Below are positions 16,488-24,318 of a DNA stretch of 64,000 bases, one piece after another. The stretch is from an uncultured Bacillota bacterium. GTDB taxonomy: Bacteria; Bacillota; Clostridia; Lachnospirales; Lachnospiraceae. The translations under genes were made by a program, and so were the position numbers. The DNA lies in assembly GCA_958352855.1 (NCBI GenBank), contig CATWQE010000006.1, positions 1 to 64,000 on the forward strand. The letters are read 5' to 3'. The notes under the pieces are model-generated. The model did no database searches and had not been told where the DNA came from. It was given only the letters and a program-made list of their open reading frames with translations. The stretch's first letter is position 1. Each line of letters begins with the position of its first letter.

Positions 16488-17521
16488 GACAAAAAACGTA
16501 TCTTTCCATCAATCATATCTGCCTCTTCTTAGGACTGGTGTTCGGGATGGCAGCCATCGGGAGCAGCATATTGGTACTATGGATCACCCGAAATGTAACG
16601 GCTGCCTTGTGTGTACTGGGGTTTGGCGTGTTTGTGTTTGGATGCGGCGTGTTCTTTGTATGGAGTATCCGGAAAAAACTGGTCTTGTTTTCAGATCAGC
16701 TTTGCGAACTGCTGGACGGGATGATGTCCGGGAAAGAGGAACTGCCGGAAGAGAGACAGCAGGAGGAGGGGCTGTTTTATAAAATTCATTATCGTCTGAA
16801 GCGATTATATGAAGTTATGCAGGAGAACCGGAATCACATCGCAAAAGAACGGGAAGATTTGCAGGAGCTGATTTCCGATATTTCCCATCAGGTAAAGACG
16901 CCCATTGCAAATCTGAAAATGATCAACAATACGCTGTTGGAGCAGGAGGTTCCGGCACAGAAACAGCAGGAATTTTTAACAGCGCAGAGCAGTCAGTTGG
17001 ATAAGCTGGATTTTCTGATGCAGGCAATGATCAAAACCTCCCGGTTGGAAACGGGTGTGATTTCTCTGGAACAGAAAGAACAGTCGATCTATGAGACATT
17101 GGCGGCGGCTTTAGGTGGGATTTTCTTAAATGCAGAGAAAAAGAGGATTGATGTGCAGGTGGACTGCCCGGAGCGACTGCTGGTTTCCCATGACCGAAAG
17201 TGGACGACAGAAGCCTTATTTAATATTTTAGACAATGCGGTAAAGTACACACCGGCGGGGGGAAACATCCGGGTATCGGTGGAATGCTGGGAAATGTATG
17301 TAAAGATCGACATTACAGATAATGGAATTGGAATTTCCGAGGAACATCAAGGAACGATTTTTAAACGCTTTTACCGGGAGGATACGGTACACGATGCGGA
17401 GGGAATCGGGATCGGATTGTATCTTGCCCGTGAGATCATTTCACTTCAGGGCGGATATATTGTGGTGGCTTCTGAGCCGGGAAAAGGTTCTACGTTTTCT
17501 GTGCGTCTCCTGAGAAAATAG
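16484..17521 (+). CDS. sensor histidine kinase with very short extracellular loop
   Basis: A 345-residue membrane kinase. Two helices (about 13-34 and 41-60) are joined by a loop of only about six residues, so there is almost no external sensor, as in intramembrane-sensing kinases of the BceS type. The H-box DISHQVKTPI contains His135, the N-box is NILDNAVKYTP, and G-boxes DITDNGIGIS and GIGIGLYLAREI follow. The start is GTG 16484, overlapping the regulator stop, with GGAGG eight bases upstream. Context and topology suggest that the stimulus is relayed by one of the adjacent FtsX-type permeases. Confidence 0.9.
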   Translation: MRQKTYLSINHICLFLGLVFGMAAIGSSILVLWITRNVTAALCVLGFGVFVFGCGVFFVWSIRKKLVLFSDQLCELLDGMMSGKEELPEERQQEEGLFYKIHYRLKRLYEVMQENRNHIAKEREDLQELISDISHQVKTPIANLKMINNTLLEQEVPAQKQQEFLTAQSSQLDKLDFLMQAMIKTSRLETGVISLEQKEQSIYETLAAALGGIFLNAEKKRIDVQVDCPERLLVSHDRKWTTEALFNILDNAVKYTPAGGNIRVSVECWEMYVKIDITDNGIGISEEHQGTIFKRFYREDTVHDAEGIGIGLYLAREIISLQGGYIVVASEPGKGSTFSVRLLRK

Positions 17522-17531
17522 AAGAGAAAGT

Positions 17532-17559
17532 TGAAATGTCACAGGATTGTGACATTTCA
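17532..17559. repeat. perfect 11-bp inverted repeat after the kinase gene
   Basis: Arms TGAAATGTCAC (17532-17542) and GTGACATTTCA (17549-17559) with a six-base spacer. No T run follows on either strand, so it is not a standard terminator. Each arm contains GTGACATTT, the same core as the middle box of the promoter at 15745-15780, so it may be an additional binding site for the regulator. Confidence 0.6.
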
Positions 17560-17586
17560 GCCCCCAAAACACCGAAATTTCTTTGT

Positions 17587-17622
17587 TTTCGTGATATTTC
17601 TGTGAGGTTTGGTTGTTATGAT
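17587..17622 (+). promoter_or_regulatory. response-regulator box array and promoter of the first ABC operon
   Basis: Repeats TTTCGTGA (17587), TTTCTGTGA (17597) and a weaker TTTGGTTGT (17608) are directly followed by -10 TATGAT (17617-17622). Spacing is identical to the array before the regulator gene, so both promoters probably respond to the same regulator. Confidence 0.65.
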
Positions 17623-17653
17623 AAGGCTAACAAAAAGAAAGGACGGTGTTCAT

Positions 17654-18319
17654 ATGAATATCTTAGAAACGATGGAACTGAAAAAATATTATGGGGCAGA
17701 GCCGAATATCACAAAAGCATTGGACGGAGTGAATCTTTCCGTAGAAAAGGGAGAATTTGTTGCCATTGTGGGAACTAGTGGCAGCGGTAAATCTACGTTA
17801 CTTAATATGATCGGTGGTCTGGACGTTCCGACTTCCGGGAAAGTTTTTGTGGATGGAACAGAGTTATCAAAACTCAATGAGGAGCAACTGACCATTTTCC
17901 GCAGGAGAAAAATCGGATTCGTTTTCCAGAACTACAATCTGGTTCCGGTTTTGAACGTGTACGAAAATATCGCGCTTCCGGTAGAACTGGACGGAGGAAA
18001 GGTAGACAAAAACTTTTTAAAGGAAGTTGTAGGATTTTTAGGACTAAAAGAGAAGCTGAACAGTATGCCGAATAATTTATCCGGCGGTCAGCAGCAGAGA
18101 GTGGCGATCGCCCGTGCACTCATTGCCCGCCCGACGATCGTGTTGGCTGATGAACCCACCGGTAACCTGGATAGCAAGACCAGCATGGACGTATTAGGTC
18201 TGATGAAAACAAGCAGCTACAAATTTAAACAGACCCTTGTGATGATTACCCACAATGACGAGATTGCTCAGCTTGCTGACCGGATTATCCATATTGAAGA
18301 CGGAAAGATCGTACAGTAA
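17654..18319 (+). CDS. ABC transporter ATP-binding protein 1 (MacB/BceA type)
   Basis: A 221-residue ATPase with Walker A GTSGSGKST, Q-loop region FVFQNYNLVPVLNVYEN, signature [15 protein letters not shown], Walker [13 protein letters not shown] and switch ITHN. It belongs to the MacB/LolD/BceA group that drives FtsX-type permeases. ATG 17654 has AAAGGACGG upstream; longer starts lie in the promoter array. The permease gene follows after 12 bases, so they should form one transporter. Confidence 0.92.
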   Translation: MNILETMELKKYYGAEPNITKALDGVNLSVEKGEFVAIVGTSGSGKSTLLNMIGGLDVPTSGKVFVDGTELSKLNEEQLTIFRRRKIGFVFQNYNLVPVLNVYENIALPVELDGGKVDKNFLKEVVGFLGLKEKLNSMPNNLSGGQQQRVAIARALIARPTIVLADEPTGNLDSKTSMDVLGLMKTSSYKFKQTLVMITHNDEIAQLADRIIHIEDGKIVQ

Positions 18320-18331
18320 GGGGGCGGGACT

Positions 18332-20998
18332 ATGAGTGATGTTCTATTTGGAAACAACAATAAAGCGGTGATTAAAAAGGTGGCAAACCGCAGTTTTCAC
18401 AGCAATAAGAAACGGAATATCCTTGCGGTCATCGCTATTGCACTGACTACGTTTCTTTTGACCGCAGTACTGACCATCGGGTTCGGCGCAAAAAATACGA
18501 TGCAGTATAGTCAGGCGAGACTATTAGGTTCGCAAGCAGATGCTCTGGTGCAGGGAATGACAAAAGAACAGGCGGAGCAGTTAAAAGAAAACGCTATGTT
18601 TGAAAAAGCAGGAATCCAGATTGGAATTGCATTTTTAGAGAATACAAAGCAGCTCAATGTGGAACTGGACTATGCAGATGAGACATTGATGGAAGTCTGT
18701 TTTATGACACCGAGTATTGGAACCATACCAAAGGCTGAGAATGAGGTACTGGTATCTGCAAATGTGCTGGAAGATCTGGGAATTCCGAAAAAAGCAGGGG
18801 AGACGATTCCGGTTGATTTAAAAGTAGATGAAGAAATCGAACATTTTGATATGAAAGTATCCGGTATCTATGAACCGGTAAAAAATGATGTGGGATATGT
18901 TATGGTGTCCCAGGCATTTTTAGAAGAACAGGAAGAAATGGTTTCGTCTCTTCGGAAAGACAGAGAAAATAGAAACTATTATAATGCCCATGTGATTTTG
19001 AAAGATCCCAGTATGGTGGAAGAACGGATTGGAGAGTTCATCCGTAGTATCGGAGGAAATCCAGATGATCGGGAAGCAGAAAACTATGTAAGGATTGCAC
19101 CGACACCATCTGCTGCACAGAGTGATGGAAATTTAGCGGTATGGATGGCGGCAGGCGTGTTTGGAATTCTGTTTATGTTCTGCGGTTATCTTCTGATCTA
19201 CAACGTATTTGACATGGGAGTGACCAATGATGTCAGACAGTATGGACTTCTCCGAACCATTGGAATGACACCAAAGCAGGTGAAAGGATTAGTGCGAAAA
19301 CAGGCAATGTATCTGTTCCTGATCGGTACACCAATCGGAGTCGTTCTGGGAATTTTGCTTGGAAAAGGAATGCTTCCGTCAGCACTTCAGATATTTGTAG
19401 CGGAACTGGGGGAAAAGAACGTGGTGGTTGGTTCCCTTCCCTATCTTCCGATTATCATCGGTTCTGTACTCTTTTCTGCTCTGACCGTATGGATCAGCAC
19501 AAGAAAATCAGCAAAGAAGGCATCACGAATCTCCCCGATTGAGGCTGTCCGATATGTGGAACAGAGTACAGGTAAGATCAAGGAACGCAAGAACGTGAAA
19601 GGGGCGTTACTTCCACGTATGGCGAAGGCGAACGTGCAGAGAAATAAGGGACGAATGGTATTGGTCATTGTTTCTCTGATGCTGAGTATTATCTTGTTGA
19701 ATTCCGTATTTATGTTTGCCGGAAGTGTTGATGAAGATATCTATGTGGAACGAAAGATGCGAAGTGATTTTGCAGTTTATACAGCACAGGCAGGATTGAT
19801 GCAGAAAGGATTTACCGGACATAGTGCTGCATTACCGGAAGATGTGGCAGAAATGGTTACACAACGTCCGGGTGTCAAAAATGTGACGAAGATGTATCGG
19901 AATACTTTTGAGGACAGTCAGGTTTCTTGTGATTGGGGAATCAATTATGAAGTGGACGAAGAAGTGACAGAAATGACAGGATTTCCGGATAATATCAAAG
20001 AAGGAAAAAATAAAAAAGGAGAGTTTATAGTTGAAAGTCATGCGGCATTGACACCGGATGGAAGACCCCTTGGGAATGTATATGGCGTTTCCGATTCCCT
20101 GATTGATAAGCTAGATATTCGAGAAGGGGAAAAAGATAAATCAGTTTTAAAAGAAAAGCTTCAAAATGAAAATGGAATTATTTTAATTGCCGGATATAAC
20201 GACAAGGGAGAATTTACTGAATATTCAGAGGCAGATTATGTAAAACAGCAGGTAGGAGATCAAATTCAGTTTTATGAAAATGGCGTTCCGACAGAAACAT
20301 TTACGGTACTTGCAAAGGCGGCTACAGCAGACATGGAAACAGGTGGTCTAACTGGACCGGGAAGTAATATACAAGGAAGTATTGGCGGACCTATTATGTA
20401 TATGTCCGAGAATCACTTCAAAGAGTTATACGAAAAGCCATCCCTTTACTGTGTTCTGTTTGATATGGAAAAAGAGCAGCAACAGAACATGGAAACTTAT
20501 TTATCAGAGTACACAACCCAGAAAAACATGGATGTTCTCTATCAGTCAGTAGATAAACTGGGTGCTACCGTTCAGACAACGAAAAATACAGTTCTTTTGA
20601 TTGGGGGTCTGATCGGAGGAATCTTTGCATTGGTTGGTATTATCAATCTCATGAATCTGATTATGACGAGCATTGTGACAAGGCGGCATGAGTTTGCGTC
20701 TATGCAGAGTATCGGAATGACAACAAAGCAGCTTCGTAGAATGGTGATGACAGAAAGTCTTTCCTATGTGCTGCGGGCAGGTGTGATTGGAACTGTGGTT
20801 GCAATAATTCTGGGAGTAACAGCAGTGAAACTTTTAGTAGAAAATGGTCCCATTTGGTATATGACTTTCCATCTGACCATCCTTCCGGCAATTTTGTTAT
20901 CCGTTATTTATATCGTGCTGGCGCTTATCATTCCGATGGTTGCTCTTCGATTCCTGAACCGACAGAGTATTGTGGAGCGTTTGAGAACTGGAGAATAA
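18332..20998 (+). CDS. FtsX-type ABC transporter permease A (888 residues)
   Basis: An N-terminal membrane helix (about 30-52) is followed by a roughly 215-residue external domain and an FtsX core of three helices starting near residue 267 (CGYLLIYNVFDM). A helix near 447, a second external domain and a second FtsX core starting near 755 follow. The opening VLFGNNNKAVIKK recurs in permease C at 24.3 kb, so the two are paralogues. This double-core layout fits mechanotransmission-type transporters that expel or sense lipophilic or peptide substrates at the membrane. The substrate cannot be assigned. The start has GGGGGCGGG upstream. Confidence 0.88.
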   Translation: MSDVLFGNNNKAVIKKVANRSFHSNKKRNILAVIAIALTTFLLTAVLTIGFGAKNTMQYSQARLLGSQADALVQGMTKEQAEQLKENAMFEKAGIQIGIAFLENTKQLNVELDYADETLMEVCFMTPSIGTIPKAENEVLVSANVLEDLGIPKKAGETIPVDLKVDEEIEHFDMKVSGIYEPVKNDVGYVMVSQAFLEEQEEMVSSLRKDRENRNYYNAHVILKDPSMVEERIGEFIRSIGGNPDDREAENYVRIAPTPSAAQSDGNLAVWMAAGVFGILFMFCGYLLIYNVFDMGVTNDVRQYGLLRTIGMTPKQVKGLVRKQAMYLFLIGTPIGVVLGILLGKGMLPSALQIFVAELGEKNVVVGSLPYLPIIIGSVLFSALTVWISTRKSAKKASRISPIEAVRYVEQSTGKIKERKNVKGALLPRMAKANVQRNKGRMVLVIVSLMLSIILLNSVFMFAGSVDEDIYVERKMRSDFAVYTAQAGLMQKGFTGHSAALPEDVAEMVTQRPGVKNVTKMYRNTFEDSQVSCDWGINYEVDEEVTEMTGFPDNIKEGKNKKGEFIVESHAALTPDGRPLGNVYGVSDSLIDKLDIREGEKDKSVLKEKLQNENGIILIAGYNDKGEFTEYSEADYVKQQVGDQIQFYENGVPTETFTVLAKAATADMETGGLTGPGSNIQGSIGGPIMYMSENHFKELYEKPSLYCVLFDMEKEQQQNMETYLSEYTTQKNMDVLYQSVDKLGATVQTTKNTVLLIGGLIGGIFALVGIINLMNLIMTSIVTRRHEFASMQSIGMTTKQLRRMVMTESLSYVLRAGVIGTVVAIILGVTAVKLLVENGPIWYMTFHLTILPAILLSVIYIVLALIIPMVALRFLNRQSIVERLRTGE

Positions 20999-21050
20999 CC
21001 TACAGCAGCGATATAACAAATGAGAAATACAAAATGGGAGGTCTTTCCAT

Positions 21051-21737
21051 ATGGCAATACTTGAGACAAAAGATTTACGAAAGATATATGGCAGTGGAGA
21101 AAACGAAGTGCGCGCGCTGGATGGGGTATCGATTTCCGTAGAAGAGGGCGAATTTGTTGCAGTAGTCGGTACATCGGGCAGCGGCAAATCTACACTGCTC
21201 AACATGATTGGCGGTTTAGACCGCCCTACTTCGGGAAGTGTTACAATCCGGGGAAAAGAACTTCTGAACATGAAAGATGAGGAACTGACGATTTTCAGAC
21301 GAAGGAATATCGGTTTTGTCTTTCAGAATTATAACCTGCTTCCCGTCCTCAATGTGTATGAGAACATTGTATATCCCATTGAGATTGACGGTGGCAGGAC
21401 AGACACAGATTTTGTGAAAGAGATTATCCATGAACTTGGGTTGCAGAAGAAACTGAAAAATATGCCAAATAACTTGTCAGGCGGTCAGCAACAGAGAGTT
21501 GCGATCGCCCGGGCTCTGGCAACAAAGCCTGCGATTATTTTGGCTGACGAACCTACAGGCAACCTAGACTCTAAAACGAGTATGGATGTGATTCTGCTGA
21601 TGCAGTCACTCAGTCATGAGTTTGACCAGACGATTCTGATGATTACTCATAATGAGGAGATTGCCAGGATGGCAGACCGTATCATTCGCATTGAAGATGG
21701 TAAAGTCGTTTCGGGAGGTGTGAGGTATGCACGCTAA
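21051..21737 (+). CDS. ABC transporter ATP-binding protein 2 (MacB/BceA type)
   Basis: A 228-residue ATPase closely similar to ATPase 1, with [60 protein letters not shown] and ITHN. It begins 52 bases after permease A, with GGGAGG upstream. Its last 11 bases overlap the start of permease B. It likely powers permeases B and C, and could also serve A. The near-identity of motif blocks to ATPase 1 suggests an internal duplication of an ATPase-permease pair. Confidence 0.92.
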   Translation: MAILETKDLRKIYGSGENEVRALDGVSISVEEGEFVAVVGTSGSGKSTLLNMIGGLDRPTSGSVTIRGKELLNMKDEELTIFRRRNIGFVFQNYNLLPVLNVYENIVYPIEIDGGRTDTDFVKEIIHELGLQKKLKNMPNNLSGGQQQRVAIARALATKPAIILADEPTGNLDSKTSMDVILLMQSLSHEFDQTILMITHNEEIARMADRIIRIEDGKVVSGGVRYAR

Positions 21738-24288
21738 CCGGAATGAAAAAGCAGTAAAGCGTGTGGAAAGAGGAATGATGAAAGCAAACCGCATTCGGAA
21801 TCTGTTTGCGGTATTTGCAATCATCCTCACCACATTTATGATTACCACCGTATTCAGCTTGGGCATTAACTATACGGAGAATATGAAGTTAATGCAGGTC
21901 CGCACCGCAGGGACAACCGCAGATGTGTCCCTTGCGATGCCGACGAAAGCGCAGGAACAGCAGATTCAGGACTTGGAATACGTCAAAACGGTGGGAACAC
22001 AGTACATGGTCGGCTCTGTTGCAGAGAAGAATGAAGAGGGACGGGAACTTTCCATCGCGCTTCAATATTACGACAAGACGGAATGGGAAGAACATTATCA
22101 AGAAGCAATCAAAGATTTGGAAGGAAACTATCCTTCTGAAGAAAATGAGATCATGTTGTCAGAGGATGCCCTTTCACAACTTGGTATTACAGAACCGAAG
22201 TTGAATATGGAAGTTCCTCTGTCCTACTACGACAAAAACGGGGAGCAGGAGAGATCATTTACCTTGAGTGGATGGTTTCATTCCTACACAGGCACAGGAA
22301 TGGGATTTGTTTCCCAGGCGTACTGCAAAAATGCAGGCTATACAATGGCAGAGGAGGGTGTCCTTTCTTTATCGTTGAGGAAAATGCCAGATGATTTTAT
22401 GCGCATTCAAAGAGATGTAAAGTTAAATGAAAATCAATCTTTTAGCGGTGCGGTTTCCATGAAATCATCAAGCGGTTCTGTTATTGCAATGGTCATTCTA
22501 TTGGTATTCTTTATCATTGGCAGCGGCTACCTGCTCATTTATAATGTCCTGTATATCTCTATTTCAAAGGATACCCGTTTTTATGGCTTGATGAAAACGA
22601 TGGGAACAACGCAGGCACAGATCAAATCGCTGGTGAAAAGTCAGGCAGTGAAGTTTGCCTGCATTGGGATTCCTATTGGTATTTTGTTAGCGACTGTTGT
22701 TTCCTTTGGAATGGTTCCCTTTGTTTTGAATCAAGGATTTGAGGAAGGAAAGTCGATGATGGATGCAGAGGTGTTCTTTCATCCGCTGATCTATATTCTG
22801 TCCATCCTCTTTTCAGCAATAACAGTTTGGATTGCCTGCAATGCACCGGCAAAAGCGGCTGCAAAAATTTCACCAGTAGAGGCGCTGAAGTTTCAGAACT
22901 TTGCACCAAAGAAAATGAAAAGCAGAAATTCCACCAATGGTGGAAAGCTGCATGTGATGGCATTTCATAATGTCTTCCGGGATAAGAAACGTGCAATCCT
23001 TGTATTTATGTCTCTGTTTATGGGAATCACCATGATTTTAGGTGTAAATGGAGTCATAAGAAGTATGAATGCCGAAAATTTTATTAAAGCAACTCTGGAT
23101 TATCATTTTGAATACAGCGATATTCAGTTTGAGCAGCCGGAACAGCTTAACAAAGAAGTACCACAGTTTGATGAACATTTTGTAGAACAGATTCAGCAGA
23201 TTGATGGTATTAAAAATATTGATATTCATAAGACAGTCTGGGCAGGTATTGATTTTGATGAGGCGGCATTGGCAGATTTTATGAAAATCAAATATGAGGA
23301 CAGCGGTTATAAATCACAGGGAAAATCCTATGAGCAAATGCTGACAGCGTTAAGAGGATATGCAGATGCCGGTGAGTATGGTTGTTACATTACGACGCTT
23401 AATAATGAGGAAGCTTTGGAAGAATACAATGCAAATCACCCGGATAAGCCGATTGACATAGAAGCGTTTAAACGAGGTGAAACAGCAATTTCGGGAACGG
23501 ATAACGATTATTATACGCCGAATGCAGCCTTAGTCGGAAACTCGCTGACGTTGACTGCCGACAGTATAGATGGAAAGGCAACTGATTTTCTAATTGACGG
23601 AGCATTTCGATATGATGATTATGAGGATAGGCTTACTGAAGGAATTGGTAGACGTAAGCATATTGAGATTGTACCGAATATTATCTTTGTTAGCGAAGCA
23701 GGTATGGAACGCCTGACAAAAGAACCGATTATTTCTGCAATCGGTGTGGATATTAAGGATTTCAATGACCTAGAGAGAATTGATAGCGAATTACAGGCAA
23801 TCAACAGTACCTTAACCACATCAGAATGGCAGCTTCTATCTGCTGTGAATCAGAAAGAACTATTTAATCAGACGTTCTATTCGATGAACCTATTGGGAAA
23901 TGGTGCGGCAGTCCTGCTCATTGTCATCGGCTTGGTGAATTTCGTCAATGTGATGCTGACAGGTGTAGTGGCAAGGAAAAATGAATTTGCCATTATGGAA
24001 AGTATCGGTACCACGAAAAAGCAGATCAAGAAGATACTGACCTTAGAAGGCGGTATTTACGCGCTGATTTCTACTCTGCTGATCATGACCTTTGGTAATG
24101 CGTTTCTGCTACTGGTGGCGGATGCTGTTCCCCATCTGGCAAACTATGCGGTATTTGAATACCCGGTTGCTCTTGTGATCGGCTTGATTGCAGCAATCTT
24201 TGTAATCTGTCTGAGTGTTCCGGCGATTGTCTATAAGGCAATTTCAGATGAAACGGTGATTGAACGACTGCGTAATTTTGATAATTAA
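21727..24288 (+). CDS. FtsX-type ABC transporter permease B (853 residues)
   Basis: Same overall plan as permease A: an N-terminal helix near residues 25-45, an external domain, an FtsX core near 252 (GSGYLLIYNVLYIS), a helix near 420, a long second external domain (about 440-715) and a C-terminal FtsX core starting near 723. Its N-terminus lacks the LFGNNN opening, so it forms a separate branch from A and C. The ATG at 21727 lies in the end of ATPase 2 behind GGGAGGTGTGAGG, implying translational coupling. B and C may form a heterodimer with ATPase 2. Confidence 0.87.
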   Translation: MHANRNEKAVKRVERGMMKANRIRNLFAVFAIILTTFMITTVFSLGINYTENMKLMQVRTAGTTADVSLAMPTKAQEQQIQDLEYVKTVGTQYMVGSVAEKNEEGRELSIALQYYDKTEWEEHYQEAIKDLEGNYPSEENEIMLSEDALSQLGITEPKLNMEVPLSYYDKNGEQERSFTLSGWFHSYTGTGMGFVSQAYCKNAGYTMAEEGVLSLSLRKMPDDFMRIQRDVKLNENQSFSGAVSMKSSSGSVIAMVILLVFFIIGSGYLLIYNVLYISISKDTRFYGLMKTMGTTQAQIKSLVKSQAVKFACIGIPIGILLATVVSFGMVPFVLNQGFEEGKSMMDAEVFFHPLIYILSILFSAITVWIACNAPAKAAAKISPVEALKFQNFAPKKMKSRNSTNGGKLHVMAFHNVFRDKKRAILVFMSLFMGITMILGVNGVIRSMNAENFIKATLDYHFEYSDIQFEQPEQLNKEVPQFDEHFVEQIQQIDGIKNIDIHKTVWAGIDFDEAALADFMKIKYEDSGYKSQGKSYEQMLTALRGYADAGEYGCYITTLNNEEALEEYNANHPDKPIDIEAFKRGETAISGTDNDYYTPNAALVGNSLTLTADSIDGKATDFLIDGAFRYDDYEDRLTEGIGRRKHIEIVPNIIFVSEAGMERLTKEPIISAIGVDIKDFNDLERIDSELQAINSTLTTSEWQLLSAVNQKELFNQTFYSMNLLGNGAAVLLIVIGLVNFVNVMLTGVVARKNEFAIMESIGTTKKQIKKILTLEGGIYALISTLLIMTFGNAFLLLVADAVPHLANYAVFEYPVALVIGLIAAIFVICLSVPAIVYKAISDETVIERLRNFDN

Positions 24289-24318
24289 AGAAAGTGAAAG
24301 AACGGAGGAGATGAGAGT

